The notes under the pieces: generated by a model
Database searches by the model: none
What the model saw: the letters and a program-made list of their open reading frames with translations, nothing else
Told to the model about the DNA's origin: nothing
Shown: piece by piece, positions 17,574-30,578 of the stretch
Layout: every line of letters starts with the position of its first letter
Position numbering within the stretch: the first letter of the stretch is position 1
Source: Alteromonas indica
GTDB taxonomy: Bacteria > Pseudomonadota > Gammaproteobacteria > Enterobacterales > Alteromonadaceae
Direction of reading: 5' to 3'
NCBI GenBank assembly: GCA_003056425.1
Contig: PYVY01000006.1
Span: 124,001-188,000, forward strand
DNA: 64,000 bases
Program-made: the position numbers and the translations under genes

Positions 17574-19465
17574 TGCACTGCTCCGGTCATACCTGACAAG
17601 AAGTCGGAGGCAATATTATCAAAATAAAAATCCATTACCTCACGGGCCACTGGCGCTGCGTTAGAGCTACCGCCCCCCGCATTTTCGATTACTACGGTAA
17701 CCGATATCTGTGGCTCGTCGAACGGCGCAAAACCCACGTACATCGCATTATCTCGTAAGTGCTCTGCGACTTCGTCGGCTTTATAAGACTCGTTCTGGCC
17801 AATGGCGAATAGCTGCGCAGTACCGGTTTTACCAGCCGACACATAGCCTACGTCTTTAAAAGCATGGCGGGCTGTCCCTTCTTCACCATTCACCACCTTC
17901 CACATTGCATTTAGCACAACGTCCCAGTTTTTGGTTTCTTTCACCTGGTAAGGACGCAGAGTTTTAAGCGGTTCAAGCTGCACCTGCCCGTTGTCGTGCA
18001 TATAACCGCGCATAATCTGCGGAACGTAGCGCTCTCCGCGATTAATAAGGGTATTTACCGACTGATTTAACTGCACGGGCGTGGCGGTCCAGAAACTTTG
18101 GCCTATCCCTACCGGAATGGTGTCGCCTATATACCAGGGTTGATTAAACCGGGCACGTTTCCAGCCGCGGCTGGGCATATTGCCGTCTGACTCTTCATAC
18201 AAATCGATTCCGGTATAGTCACCAAAGCCGAATTCAGTCATGGCTTCACTTATTTTGTCGATACCCAGTTTATAGGCAAGATCGTAGTAATAGGTATCAC
18301 AAGACACTTCTATCGCTTTGCTGACATCCACTTTTCCATGCCCCCATTTTCGCCAGTCGCGCCAGACATGCGAAACATTGGGTAGCCGAAAACGGCCGGT
18401 ATCGTTGATGGTATGGCGGGTAGTAATTGTGTTGGTATCTAATCCTACCAACGCCAGGTGCGGTTTAATAGTGGAGGCGGGGGGATATTGGCCTTGTGTT
18501 GCGCGGTTTATCAATGGCCGATCTGGTGAGTTGAGTAACTCGTTATAGTTTGCCCGGCTGATACCATGTACAAATAAATTGGGGTCGTAACTGGGGCTGG
18601 AATACATCGCCAGCATCCCGCCAGTCCGAGGATCTGACACCACAATAGTGCCGCGTTGACCTGCAAGGGTTTTTTGTACTGCCATCTGCAGCTGCAAATC
18701 AACATTCAGAACAATGTCCCGCCCCGGCGTGGGGGGATCAATATTTAACGTGCGGATAATCCGGCCCTGGCTGTTCACCTCAACCTGCTGATAGCCTACC
18801 TCGCCATGCAGGACATCTTCGTGAAACTTTTCAATACCCAATTTACCAATGTCGTGGGTGGCCGCGTAGTTGGCTTCCTGACCAGCTTCAACAATTTTTT
18901 GTAAATCGTTTTTATTGATTTTGGCTACGTAGCCAAGAATATGGGTAAGGGTATCCCCATAAGGGTAGTAGCGCGAAAGGCGGGCTTCGATTGATACCCC
19001 TGGAAAGCGATGCTGATGGGCTGAAAACCGCGCTACATCTTCTTCATTGAGCTGGGTGCGCAGGGCCACCGGTTTAAAACGCCGCTGACCTTTAAGATGC
19101 TGAGCAAAATCATCCAGTTCTTCTTGGGTCAGGCTCATCAGGTCAGTAAGCTCAGCCAGGGTGGCATCCAGATCTTCAATTTGCTCAGGCACCACTTCTA
19201 AGCTGAACACTGGCCGGTTTTCTGCCAGTAAAATACCGTTTCTGTCGTAAATTAATCCGCGGTTAGGGGCAATAGGTACAACTTTAATGCGGTTACCATT
19301 GGAGCGGGTTTGATAGTCTTCAAACTGCTTCACCTGCAACACATACAGGTTACTGATCACCACTGCCAGCATGCCAATAACGATAAGCAATGCAATAGCC
19401 GTGCGGCGAGCGAAAAGATTCGCTTCAGCGCTGTGGTCGCGAATTTGTTGGCGTTTTCTTACCAT
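17570..19465 (-). CDS. mrdA: Penicillin-binding protein 2 (MrdA)
   Basis: A 631-residue class B PBP, the transpeptidase of the elongasome. One membrane helix (about 20-44) is followed by a pedestal domain and a transpeptidase domain with STIK at 331-334, SCD near 390 and KTGTAQ near 555. It partners with RodA, encoded by the overlapping next gene. It follows rlmH by 7 bases. Length matches E. coli PBP2 (633). Confidence 0.97.
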   Translation of the reverse strand: MVRKRQQIRDHSAEANLFARRTAIALLIVIGMLAVVISNLYVLQVKQFEDYQTRSNGNRIKVVPIAPNRGLIYDRNGILLAENRPVFSLEVVPEQIEDLDATLAELTDLMSLTQEELDDFAQHLKGQRRFKPVALRTQLNEEDVARFSAHQHRFPGVSIEARLSRYYPYGDTLTHILGYVAKINKNDLQKIVEAGQEANYAATHDIGKLGIEKFHEDVLHGEVGYQQVEVNSQGRIIRTLNIDPPTPGRDIVLNVDLQLQMAVQKTLAGQRGTIVVSDPRTGGMLAMYSSPSYDPNLFVHGISRANYNELLNSPDRPLINRATQGQYPPASTIKPHLALVGLDTNTITTRHTINDTGRFRLPNVSHVWRDWRKWGHGKVDVSKAIEVSCDTYYYDLAYKLGIDKISEAMTEFGFGDYTGIDLYEESDGNMPSRGWKRARFNQPWYIGDTIPVGIGQSFWTATPVQLNQSVNTLINRGERYVPQIMRGYMHDNGQVQLEPLKTLRPYQVKETKNWDVVLNAMWKVVNGEEGTARHAFKDVGYVSAGKTGTAQLFAIGQNESYKADEVAEHLRDNAMYVGFAPFDEPQISVTVVIENAGGGSSNAAPVAREVMDFYFDNIASDFLSGMTGAVQ

Positions 19466-19472
19466 AACCCTA

Positions 19473-19943
19473 TCATTCCCGATGATACGGGTGATTTTGC
19501 GTTACCGACCAGGCCCGATACAGGCTCTCGGCCACAATAATGCGTACCAGGGGATGGGGCAGGGTAAGTGCAGATAAGGACCAGCGTTGTTCAGACGCAC
19601 TAATACAGGCGGGCGCAAGACCTTCCGGCCCGCCGATAAGTAAACTGACATCGCGGCCGTCCATCTTCCAGCTATCCAACTGGCTAGCCAGGGCTGGCGT
19701 ATCCCATGAGCGGCCATTTACTTCCAGTGTAACCACTTTATGGTTAGCAGGAACCGCGGCCAGCATGGCCTGACCTTCTTTGTGTAAAATACGCTTTATA
19801 TCAGCATTTTTACCACGCTTTTGTGCGGCAATCTCCACAAAATTAACCGGCATGTCAGCCGGAAACCGACGAATAAATTCATTCGTACCGGTTTCTACCC
19901 AGGCGGGCATTTTTGTACCGACCGCGACTATCTGTATACGCAC
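19473..19943 (-). CDS. rlmH: 23S rRNA pseudouridine-1915 N3-methyltransferase RlmH
   Basis: A 156-residue SPOUT methyltransferase that modifies pseudouridine 1915 of 23S rRNA on the 70S ribosome. The knotted SAM site is marked by LIGGPEGL, and the C-terminus has [14 protein letters not shown] with EQLYRA-like ESLYRAW. Length is one residue off the E. coli protein (155). The start is GTG. It lies in the conserved rsfS-rlmH-mrdA order with an 85-base gap from rsfS. Confidence 0.96.
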   Translation of the reverse strand: MRIQIVAVGTKMPAWVETGTNEFIRRFPADMPVNFVEIAAQKRGKNADIKRILHKEGQAMLAAVPANHKVVTLEVNGRSWDTPALASQLDSWKMDGRDVSLLIGGPEGLAPACISASEQRWSLSALTLPHPLVRIIVAESLYRAWSVTQNHPYHRE

Positions 19944-20028
19944 AGCTTAGATACCTGTTTGAGTTTTCGACACAACGTGGCCCGCACCAACTAAAATTAG
20001 TGCGAGTAGCCACTGCCACACAGGCACA

Positions 20029-20379
20029 TTAAGCCCAGAGTTTTTCCAGCTGATAGAAGTCTCGGGTTTCATCCTGCATTACATGGACAATAATATCGCC
20101 CAGGTCTACCAACACCCACTCGCCGGTATCTTTACCTTCTACACTAAGCGGTATATGGCCGGCCTGTTTGGCTTCAACTACCAGATTATCGGCAATAGAC
20201 ATCACGTGGCGCTTAGAGTTACCCGAGCAAATAATCAGCAGGTCGGTGATGCTGGATTTACCTTGCACATCCAGTTCGATGATGTCGCGGCCTTTCATGT
20301 CGTCAATTTTATCAACAACAAAATTTTTCAGTTCAGTACTCTCCAAAGGGTCTCCTTTAAGGGTAATTGTGTCAGACAT
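20029..20379 (-). CDS. rsfS: Ribosome silencing factor RsfS
   Basis: A 116-residue RsfS/Iojap protein that binds L14 of the 50S subunit and blocks subunit joining in starved cells. Conserved parts are [30 protein letters not shown], and FYQLEKLW at the end. It is about ten residues longer at the N-terminus than E. coli RsfS (105). Its start overlaps the end of nadD by 8 bases. Confidence 0.95.
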   Translation of the reverse strand: MSDTITLKGDPLESTELKNFVVDKIDDMKGRDIIELDVQGKSSITDLLIICSGNSKRHVMSIADNLVVEAKQAGHIPLSVEGKDTGEWVLVDLGDIIVHVMQDETRDFYQLEKLWA

Positions 20380-21031
20380 AAAGTCGTTTCTCTTTAATAT
20401 AGTGTAATACGGAATCAGATAACCAGTCAGTTAACTGAAATTCGTGTTTATTTTCATCATTACCCGCCAGCGCGTTGCGCAATGTGGTGGATGATACCGG
20501 TTGCAATTGCGTGTTAGCAAAATATATGCAGCCCGCGGGTTGTTGATGTAAATGCCTAACATTTGTAGTACCCGCCGTTTCGGCCAATGCTGTCAACCGA
20601 CTATCCGGTATAGCAGGCTGAAACTCGCCGTGTCGCCGCAGTACCACAAGATGCGCTAATTGATGTATCGATTCCCACTCGTGCCAGGATGGTAAATTGT
20701 CCCACGAATCCTGGCCCATCATAAACACCAACGGGGTGGTGGGGTGACGCTGTCGCAGCTCGCCAAGTGTTTTAACGGAGTATGACGGCGCGGGTAATGT
20801 TAATTCGATCAGTTCAGCAAATAACCGGTCAGAATGCGCACAGGCTAATTTAACCATGGCGACCCGATCATGTTCATCAACCCCAGCCGTGCCTTTATGC
20901 GGGGGCAGTTTACTCGGCATTAAGCCTACCTGGTTAACGCCAATTTCATCGGCCGCCTCCAAACAGGCCCGTACATGCCCAAGATGGGGGGGATTGAACG
21001 TGCCCCCAAATACACAAATGGGTTGGGCCAT
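20372..21031 (-). CDS. nadD: Nicotinate-nucleotide adenylyltransferase NadD
   Basis: A 219-residue nucleotidyltransferase forming deamido-NAD from nicotinate mononucleotide and ATP. It has the [11 protein letters not shown] nucleotide-binding motif near residue 10 and the C-terminal VSSTTLR signature. The ATG at 21031 shares one base with the holA stop (TGATG), which fixes the start; an upstream extension would lie within holA. It is coupled to rsfS at its 3' end. Confidence 0.96.
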   Translation of the reverse strand: MAQPICVFGGTFNPPHLGHVRACLEAADEIGVNQVGLMPSKLPPHKGTAGVDEHDRVAMVKLACAHSDRLFAELIELTLPAPSYSVKTLGELRQRHPTTPLVFMMGQDSWDNLPSWHEWESIHQLAHLVVLRRHGEFQPAIPDSRLTALAETAGTTNVRHLHQQPAGCIYFANTQLQPVSSTTLRNALAGNDENKHEFQLTDWLSDSVLHYIKEKRLYV

Positions 21032-22062
21032 CAGGCTATACCCGCGCCTAGCGGTAATGTCAGCGGCATGCCCATAAACAACATGCAAAGATGACATAAT
21101 TTAACATAGGGCCGTACCACCTGATTTTGCTTAAATGCGACATCGGCGTCGCGTAATTGCTGGCGAATTTCGGCCAATGCCGGTTTCGTTAAGCGCGCCA
21201 GGGCACTCTGGTAGCAAACCTGGCGGTTACGCCATATACCATGACGTTGCCAAGCAATGGTTTGTCCCTGATCTAATTGGTTCTTCAACTTCCACAACAG
21301 CTGCCATTCACGCACCAACGCCCATATTACTATATTGGGTTCGATACCTTCACTTTCCAGTCGATAAAGCATTTTAACACAGCGTTGCTGTTCACCGTTA
21401 AGCATCACATCAACCAACTGAAAAACATTGAAGCGTGATTGATCAACAATAATTTTTTCCACATGCTCCAGCGTCAGCTGTTGCCCGGCATACACCAAAG
21501 CAAGTTTTTCAATTTCCTGGTGCGCTGCCATCATGTTGCCCTCACAACAATCTGCGATAAGGGCAATTGAGGGTGGGTCGGCCTGTAAACCAAATTGCTG
21601 CATGGTTTGGCTTATCCAACTATGTAGCGGTTTGCCTTCCAGCGGATAACAAATAGAATGCACCCCAATAGCGTCGAGTACTTTAAACCATTTGCTATTT
21701 TGCACATCCTTGCCAACTTTGGGGCCGTGCACCACTAAAATAGTGTCCTTTGTCAGGTTACCGGCTACCTGCTGCAACATTTTGCTGCCTTCTGTACCCG
21801 GTTTGCCGGTAGGAAGTTCCAGTTCTATCAACTGGGTAGTGGAAAATAACGATAATGCCTGAGTCGCTTCAAGCAATTGATTCCAACTAAAATCTTTGTC
21901 AGCAACCAAAACCGTGCGCTCTTCAAATCCGGCCTGGCGGGCTTGGTGACGAACAGCATTAAGCAGCGTAAATTTTTGCTGTGGTTCATCGCCAAACAGC
22001 AGATAGCACGACGTTAAACCCCGTTGTAATTCTGCCTCAAACCGATTGGGATAAACCTGCAT
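21031..22062 (-). CDS. holA: DNA polymerase III delta subunit HolA
   Basis: A 343-residue protein, the same length as E. coli HolA. Delta opens the beta sliding clamp within the clamp loader. Recognised from CYLLFGDEP near the N-terminus, DRSRFNVFQLVD-like sequence in the central domain, and its fixed place between lptE and nadD. It is separated from lptE by 6 bases and shares one base with nadD. Confidence 0.94.
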   Translation of the reverse strand: MQVYPNRFEAELQRGLTSCYLLFGDEPQQKFTLLNAVRHQARQAGFEERTVLVADKDFSWNQLLEATQALSLFSTTQLIELELPTGKPGTEGSKMLQQVAGNLTKDTILVVHGPKVGKDVQNSKWFKVLDAIGVHSICYPLEGKPLHSWISQTMQQFGLQADPPSIALIADCCEGNMMAAHQEIEKLALVYAGQQLTLEHVEKIIVDQSRFNVFQLVDVMLNGEQQRCVKMLYRLESEGIEPNIVIWALVREWQLLWKLKNQLDQGQTIAWQRHGIWRNRQVCYQSALARLTKPALAEIRQQLRDADVAFKQNQVVRPYVKLCHLCMLFMGMPLTLPLGAGIA

Positions 22063-22068
22063 GCTGTT

Positions 22069-22574
22069 CTATAGCCCACTTGCCTGGCGCGAAAGGCGTC
22101 GAATAATTCGATCCGCCGCCTCCTGGCGCATTTCGCTGACCACTAAATCAAGCTCACGAGATTTAGCCAACACTTCGTCAGGGTCGTCCTGGTAGTCGCG
22201 TAGAATTTCAAAATACGTCTTGATGGGGGGCCTGCCAGGAAACGTGACCAGATAGGTTACCCCGTAAATAAGTTCGTATTCAGCGACCTGGCCGGTGGAA
22301 AATACCGACAATAAACGTCGTTCAATGGTTTCGGGTAATAACTGAATAACCGCCGTATTATCGCCATTTTCTATATTATCAATGTTCACATGGGGTATCT
22401 GATACACCTGTAAGCGAGCATTAAGCTCGCGTTCAAGCAGCGCATGGGGTTTTACGGCGGTCACCGCTACCTGTTCAATCTCTTCAGGTAGCGTTTGTGA
22501 ACCGCGCAACTGAAACCCACACCCGGTCAGCAATACGCCCATGGCAAGCACAAAGAAGGCTCGAAAATAGTTCA

Positions 22575-22575
<1 letters not shown>
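22069..22575 (-). CDS. lptE: LPS-assembly lipoprotein LptE
   Basis: A 168-residue outer-membrane lipoprotein that plugs the LptD barrel in lipopolysaccharide export. The lipobox LTGC places the lipidated cysteine at residue 19, followed by GFQLRG, the family hallmark. The ATG shares one base with the leuS stop. Gene order leuS-lptE-holA is the standard one. Confidence 0.94.
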
Positions 22576-25244
<2,669 letters not shown>

Positions 25245-25299
25245 CTACGGCCCTCACAATAGCTCAGCGTTATTTTCTGGCTGGATGATGTATTTTTGC

Positions 25300-25839
25300 T
25301 CAGTATTCGTGTTGGCTGGCAAAATCAGCTAACCGGGCGAGTTGGTCGGCCTGTACTTTATCTACCGCGCTGGCCAGCCTGGCAAACCCCTCTGGATGAA
25401 AGCCGTGTACCCGATAAGTCAGCGTTAAACGGCTACCCTTTTCCACCTCATCAATTTGCCACTCAAGGGCGCCATTCAGCCCGAGGCCCTGTAGTGGTCC
25501 CAGGCCCCCGGTCATCCTCAATAAGAAGGGGGGCTCAACGTAGCTAACCCGCATATGCTCAGCAGATTTTTTGTCTGCTTGTTCGCAAAAACACCTCCCC
25601 GCGCGAGGCTCCAGGCGCATAGTACCCTGCCACCAACTGTGGTCTTTAGGCCACCACGTATCGATATTGTTCGTCAGGCTGTACCACACCAGCTCTGGCG
25701 GTGCCGCAACAGTTTGTTGTTGCACCACGATAAAACCGCTGTCTGTTTCCGCCACTACCTTGGCCTGTGCGCTATACCACGGCAAACAGCAGCACATCCA
25801 TAACAGGGCGTGGGATAAACGAAAATAAGTGAATTTCAC
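25300..25839 (-). CDS. Exported SRPBCC (START/polyketide-cyclase-like) domain protein
   Basis: A 179-residue protein starting at GTG 25839, which has an AAGGA site 8 bases upstream and gives a clear signal peptide (hydrophobic core LLWMCCCLPW, cleavage near AQA-K). The mature part fits the SRPBCC fold used for binding hydrophobic ligands: VVQQQTVAAPPELVWYSLTN, then WWPKDHSWW, and a long C-terminal helix. A TTG at 25863 is an alternative start. The ligand and role are unknown. It lies downstream of a divergent Lon-like gene and upstream of leuS, same strand as leuS but with a 121-base gap. Confidence 0.72.
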   Translation of the reverse strand: MKFTYFRLSHALLWMCCCLPWYSAQAKVVAETDSGFIVVQQQTVAAPPELVWYSLTNNIDTWWPKDHSWWQGTMRLEPRAGRCFCEQADKKSAEHMRVSYVEPPFLLRMTGGLGPLQGLGLNGALEWQIDEVEKGSRLTLTYRVHGFHPEGFARLASAVDKVQADQLARLADFASQHEY

Positions 25840-25966
25840 AATAATGTTCCTTGTTGGACGCAAACCTAAGATTATTACGGTTTTTATAGCGACACAACGT
25901 GAAGGTCAATTGACACCGCCGGGTTTTCACGTTTCACTTAGCCAAAAGCAGACAACACTCGAAACT

Positions 25967-28360
25967 ATGACAAGTGCAGTAACCCCATCAGCCCTCGATG
26001 CCGAGCAATTGGCTCCGCGTCTTAATCGCCGGCTGATAGCCCAGGCGTTAAAGGACGACGCTTGCCTTAACGCAACCTTTATTGGTCAGGAACGTGCCCG
26101 TGAAGCGCTCACTTTCGGCCTGGCAATAAAAGCGAAAGGTTATAACCTGTACGTTATGGGTGAACCTGCTACCGGGCGGTTTACACTGGTACGCGACTAT
26201 TTGGAACGCGAAGCGGCCCGTTTGCCGTCACCCGATGACTGGTGTTATATCGCTAACCTGGAAGATGACCGTGAACCCATGTTATTGCGGCTGGGGGCAG
26301 CCGAAGCCAGACGCTTTCTGCGTAGTATGCAGACCCTTATTGACGACTTATTAGCTACCTTCCCGGCCGCGTTTGATAACCCGGGTTATCAGCGTAAAAA
26401 GTCGGCTATCGCGCGCGAATACGATCTTTTGTATGACAAAGCTATCGACAGTGTCGAGCGCTACGCCAGTGCAAATGATGTCGCAATGGTAGAGAAAAAC
26501 GGCAATATTTCCTTCTCGCCCATGCGCGATGGTAAGGCGATTACCGACAGCGAATTTGCTACGCTGGATGATACCGCCCGCCAATATTACTATGATTTGG
26601 TTGACGATCTGGAAAATCGCTTAACCGAAAGCCTGATCAGCTTGCCGGTATGGCAACGGCAGAATTCAGACAAACTACGCCAGCTAAACCGGGATACTGC
26701 GGAAAACGGGATTCGCCCGCTACTGAAGAGCCTTGAACACACCTATGCCAACAATCTGGGTATTTTGAAATACCTGCGTCAATTGCGTACGCATTTAACC
26801 GATACCATTGTTGCCTTGCTGGTGGAAGAAGCTAAAGAGGATAAGCCAGACGAGCTGGACCGCCGGGATTATCTGGAAGAGCTTTATCTGCCAAATGTGC
26901 TGGTGTCGCATAAAATTGATGCCGGTGCGCCTATTATTTATGAGCCGAACCCAACCTATCAAAACTTGTTTGGGCGGATTGAGTACACTAACGTGCACGG
27001 TAGTGTATTTACCAATTACCGGATGATTCGCCCTGGTGCCTTACACCGGGCAAATGGCGGCTATCTTATGCTGGACGTCGACCAGTTAATTGAACAACCC
27101 TATGTGTGGGATACGCTGAAGCTGGCCATTAAATCTGGTACGTTAAAAATGGATTTACCCCAGCAGGATATCGGCATGGTCAATGCGATTACGCTGAATC
27201 CGCAGCCTATGGACCTTAATATCAAGGTTATTTTGTTAGGCTCCCGTGACTTGTATTATACGCTGCAGGATTATGACGACGAATTTGATGAGCTGTTCAG
27301 GGTATTAGTTGATTTTGACCCTGAAATACCCATGGTTCGCCAGGCTCTGTTTGATTTTATAGGGAAAGTCAGACAACACGCTCACGCTATCGGTCTGACC
27401 GAGATTAGTAGCGGGGCGATGGCGCGGTTGGTGCAATATTCTTTGCGTATGGCAGAGCATCGGGAAAAACTCTCTGCGCATATTGCCGAAATCCTGGAGC
27501 TGGTAAGCGAAGCGGCTTATTTTTGTATGAAGAGCCAGCAAACCACCTTGCATAATACCCATATCGAAACCGCATTACAGGCGAAAAAACGACGTACCGG
27601 ACGGGTTAGCCAAACGCTATTGGATGATATTAAAGAAGGCCATGTGCTAATTGAAACCCAGGGTACGGCAGTGGGGCAGGTAAACGGGCTGACGGTATTG
27701 GAAGTGGGCGATACGGCGTTTGGTACCCCTGCCCGTATTACCTCGACAGTTTATGCTGGAGCCAATGGGGTGGTGGATATTGAACGTGAAGTAGAATTGG
27801 GCCAACCGATTCACTCAAAAGGGGTAATGTTACTGACCGGCTACCTGGGCAATAAATACGCCCAGCACTTTCCGTTGACCCTATCGGCGAATATCGCTCT
27901 GGAACAAAGTTATGGCCACATTGACGGCGATAGCGCTTCACTGGGAGAGCTGGTGGCCCTGATTTCCGCGCTTACAGGTATCCCCGCATTGCAAAGTCTG
28001 GCCATCACCGGCTCAATTAATCAGTACGGCGAGGTCCAGGCCGTAGGCGGGGTGAACGAAAAAATCGAAGGGTTTTTTGATTTATGCCAGCATCGTGGTC
28101 TCACTGGTGAGCAAGGTGTAATTATTCCTCACTCAAATACGGTCAATCTGGTGCTTGATAGCGGTGTCATCGATGCCGTAAAGCGCGGACAATTTCATAT
28201 TTATACTGTTAAAACCGTGGATGACGCGATCACGCTGCTAATGCAACAAGACGCTGGAGTGCTAAACAGCAAAGGACGCTATCCGAAGAATTCAATTAAC
28301 TATCATGCTGTGAACCGACTGTACAATATTGCGCTTATTGTCAACGGGGGCGAAGAATAG
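25967..28360 (+). CDS. Lon-like ATP-dependent protease (AAA_32/LonB-type)
   Basis: A 797-residue protein with an N-terminal ATPase-like region and a C-terminal Lon protease domain. The catalytic dyad is visible as Ser656 in DGDSASLG and Lys699 in GGVNEKIEG. The nucleotide loop is GEPATGRFT at 65-73, with Arg where Walker A normally has Lys. A long helical insert (about 150-300) follows, as in YcbZ-type Lon homologues. Substrates are unknown; proteins of this family are distinct from canonical Lon and lack its N-terminal substrate domain. I chose ATG 25967 because the upstream frame is not family-like, though no clear ribosome-binding site precedes it. It is divergent from the SRPBCC gene. Confidence 0.88.
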   Translation: MTSAVTPSALDAEQLAPRLNRRLIAQALKDDACLNATFIGQERAREALTFGLAIKAKGYNLYVMGEPATGRFTLVRDYLEREAARLPSPDDWCYIANLEDDREPMLLRLGAAEARRFLRSMQTLIDDLLATFPAAFDNPGYQRKKSAIAREYDLLYDKAIDSVERYASANDVAMVEKNGNISFSPMRDGKAITDSEFATLDDTARQYYYDLVDDLENRLTESLISLPVWQRQNSDKLRQLNRDTAENGIRPLLKSLEHTYANNLGILKYLRQLRTHLTDTIVALLVEEAKEDKPDELDRRDYLEELYLPNVLVSHKIDAGAPIIYEPNPTYQNLFGRIEYTNVHGSVFTNYRMIRPGALHRANGGYLMLDVDQLIEQPYVWDTLKLAIKSGTLKMDLPQQDIGMVNAITLNPQPMDLNIKVILLGSRDLYYTLQDYDDEFDELFRVLVDFDPEIPMVRQALFDFIGKVRQHAHAIGLTEISSGAMARLVQYSLRMAEHREKLSAHIAEILELVSEAAYFCMKSQQTTLHNTHIETALQAKKRRTGRVSQTLLDDIKEGHVLIETQGTAVGQVNGLTVLEVGDTAFGTPARITSTVYAGANGVVDIEREVELGQPIHSKGVMLLTGYLGNKYAQHFPLTLSANIALEQSYGHIDGDSASLGELVALISALTGIPALQSLAITGSINQYGEVQAVGGVNEKIEGFFDLCQHRGLTGEQGVIIPHSNTVNLVLDSGVIDAVKRGQFHIYTVKTVDDAITLLMQQDAGVLNSKGRYPKNSINYHAVNRLYNIALIVNGGEE

Positions 28361-28552
28361 CCTATCGCACGGTGCTGCATGAAAAGGCTGGTTAACGTAA
28401 GTCGCACGGCCAACGGCAGATCTTCTGCAATAGGGCTCCAGCGAGCCCTCACAATTTAACAGCGCACTGGGCCGTATTTAGGTATGTTTCTGGCCTGGTT
28501 ATATGCTTAGTTACATCCCCGTTTATTGATTGACACACATAGCGCGAAAGAC
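28361..28552. other. Convergent intergenic spacer with a weak hairpin
   Basis: Between the Lon-like gene and the convergent dehydrogenase gene there is a 7-bp stem AGGGCTC/GAGCCCT with loop CAGC (28432-28449). It has no T-run, so a terminator role is uncertain. Nothing else is recognised here. Confidence 0.35.
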
Positions 28553-29329
28553 TTATTTGGGCGGCATGCGCAGCGCGCCGTCTAACCGAATTGTTTCGCC
28601 GTTAAGATACCGGTTACCCGCCATATGCAACACTAAAGCAGCAAATTCTTCAGGTAAGCCCAGACGTTTAGGGTAGGGGACATTCCCGGCCAGGGCATCT
28701 TGTACGTGCTCTGGCATAGCCAGCAACATTGGCGTCGCCATAATCCCCGGTGCTATGGTATTTACCCTGATCCCCAGGGCAGCCAGATCCCGTGCCATGG
28801 GCAGCGTCATGGCAATAATTCCGCCTTTGCTGGCGGCGTAAGCACACTGGCCTATTTGTCCATCGTAACCGGCTACGGAGGCGGTATTAACTATTAGCCC
28901 GCGTTCGCCATCGGCATCCGTGGTGGCTTGTTCGGCCATAGCTTGCGCAACTAATCGGGCGACGTTGAAACTACCTACCAGGTTGATGTCTATGGCTTGC
29001 TGAAAGCCGGCCAGGGGAGCGGGTTGGTTATCGCGGTTTAAAATGCGGGATGCTGGCGCGATGCCTGCACAATTAACACAAAGGCGAATGTGGCCAAAAC
29101 GGCTTTTCACTTGCTCAATTGCCTGAGCAACCTGTTGTTCGTCACATACATCTACCTGACAATAGAGCGTATTGTCAGCCCCCAGCTCTACAGTACGGCT
29201 TTCACCCGCTGCTGCGTTAAGGTCAAACAAGGCAACATTGGCGCCTGCTTCCCGTAATGCACGAGCAGTGGCATAACCCAGGCCAGAACAACCACCGGTG
29301 ACCACGGCGGTAATTGATGTTAAATCCAT
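28553..29329 (-). CDS. Short-chain dehydrogenase (3-hydroxyacyl-CoA dehydrogenase type II-like)
   Basis: A 258-residue SDR. The cofactor motif is TGGCSGLG near residue 12, the acidic residue in FDLN favours NAD over NADP, and the catalytic set is Ser in NTASVAGYDGQ and YAASK. The NCAGIAP motif and the C-terminal GNRYLNGETIRLDG match type II 3-hydroxyacyl-CoA dehydrogenases (HSD17B10-like), which act in fatty acid or branched-chain amino acid breakdown. No other beta-oxidation gene is nearby, so the substrate is inferred from family likeness only. Confidence 0.85.
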   Translation of the reverse strand: MDLTSITAVVTGGCSGLGYATARALREAGANVALFDLNAAAGESRTVELGADNTLYCQVDVCDEQQVAQAIEQVKSRFGHIRLCVNCAGIAPASRILNRDNQPAPLAGFQQAIDINLVGSFNVARLVAQAMAEQATTDADGERGLIVNTASVAGYDGQIGQCAYAASKGGIIAMTLPMARDLAALGIRVNTIAPGIMATPMLLAMPEHVQDALAGNVPYPKRLGLPEEFAALVLHMAGNRYLNGETIRLDGALRMPPK

Positions 29330-29428
29330 AGTTATCCTGCTTATTGTTGCTGTATTAAAAGATTGATAATACGCATTTAATAATTAGATAACCATGGGGT
29401 AACAGTTTTTTAACCTGTTATGGTAAGC

Positions 29429-29722
29429 CTATTTTGGCAATTGTATTTTACGCTCTTCGGTAGGCCGGTATAATACCAGTACGTGGCCGATGACCTGCAC
29501 TTTCACAGCTTCGGTTTCACGCACGATAGCATCATTGATTAGCGCTTTTTCTTCACGGTCATCGGTGGGCACTTTTACTTTAATCAATTCATGATGATTA
29601 AGTGCATTATCAATTTCGGCGACCACGCCTTCGGTTAAACCATTGCCGCCCAGTTGGACAACCGGCTTTAATGAATGGGCCAAGCCCTTGAGGAACTGCT
29701 TTTGTTTATTAGAAAGTTTCAT
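29429..29722 (-). CDS. yhbY: YhbY/CRM-domain RNA-binding protein
   Basis: A 97-residue protein, the size of E. coli YhbY. It consists of one CRM domain with LKGLAHSLKPVVQLGGNGL and a GxxG-type RNA-binding loop. YhbY associates with pre-50S ribosomal particles. It is divergent from rlmE with a 92-base intergenic region, the arrangement seen in many gammaproteobacteria. Confidence 0.94.
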   Translation of the reverse strand: MKLSNKQKQFLKGLAHSLKPVVQLGGNGLTEGVVAEIDNALNHHELIKVKVPTDDREEKALINDAIVRETEAVKVQVIGHVLVLYRPTEERKIQLPK

Positions 29723-29814
29723 TGCTCAAATTTCTTTAATTAATTAGCGTTTATATCTTGAAAACACGTATTCTAACGCCATCTTGACCTCAATCCCAAT
29801 GACAAAGTTGCGTA

Positions 29815-30444
29815 ATGACGAAAAAGAAACACTCAGCCAGTAGTAAGCGCTGGTTAACCGAGCATTTTAATGATCATTATGTGCAAAAAGCACAGAAGCA
29901 GGGGCTGCGTTCGCGCGCCGTTTTCAAGCTGGATGAAATTCAGCAAAAAGAGAACCTCATAAAACCAGGTATGACAGTGGTAGACCTGGGCGCTGCCCCC
30001 GGCAGCTGGTCCCATCGGGTACGTGAGCTGGTAGGCGATAACGGGCAGGTTATTGCCTGTGATATCCTGCCTATGGACCCCATCGCCGGAGTAGATTTTC
30101 TGCAAGGCGATTTTCGCGAGGAAGCCGTTCTTAACGCATTGTTGAACAGAATAGGCGGGAACAACGTAGATATTATATTGTCTGATATGGCACCTAATAT
30201 GTCGGGCAATAACGCGGTAGATCAGGCCCAGTCCATGTATTTGTGTGAATTGGCGCTGGATATGTGCCATCAAGTGCTCAAACCTGGTGGGAATTTTGTA
30301 ATAAAAGTTTTCCAGGGTGAAGGCTTTGATCCGTTTTTACATGCGTTGAGACAGTCTTTCTCAACGATTAAAACCCGAAAGCCCGATTCATCGCGGGCAC
30401 GTTCGCGGGAAGTGTATCTGGTGGCTTGCAACTATAAAGTGTAG
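29815..30444 (+). CDS. rlmE: 23S rRNA 2'-O-ribose U2552 methyltransferase RlmE (FtsJ)
   Basis: A 209-residue SAM-dependent methyltransferase, the length of E. coli RrmJ, acting on U2552 in the ribosomal A-loop. The SAM motif [13 protein letters not shown], the catalytic Asp in [10 protein letters not shown], and the catalytic Lys in [12 protein letters not shown] are present. It precedes ftsH by 134 bases, the conserved heat-shock-linked pair. Confidence 0.97.
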   Translation: MTKKKHSASSKRWLTEHFNDHYVQKAQKQGLRSRAVFKLDEIQQKENLIKPGMTVVDLGAAPGSWSHRVRELVGDNGQVIACDILPMDPIAGVDFLQGDFREEAVLNALLNRIGGNNVDIILSDMAPNMSGNNAVDQAQSMYLCELALDMCHQVLKPGGNFVIKVFQGEGFDPFLHALRQSFSTIKTRKPDSSRARSREVYLVACNYKV

Positions 30445-30578
30445 TAGGCTTACACAGAGCGAAGAAAGGAACGATTTCGTCCGGTTCAACCGGTTCTGGT
30501 GGCAGATAGCGTATACCTTGCTATGCTATTGTTGTCGGTTCCAACGGGTTTTTCCGGTTTTTTTAGAGGTTAGTAGCA

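Noticed and set aside
28432..28449. Hairpin after the Lon-like gene as a firm terminator
   Set aside because: Only 7 bp and no T-run on either strand.
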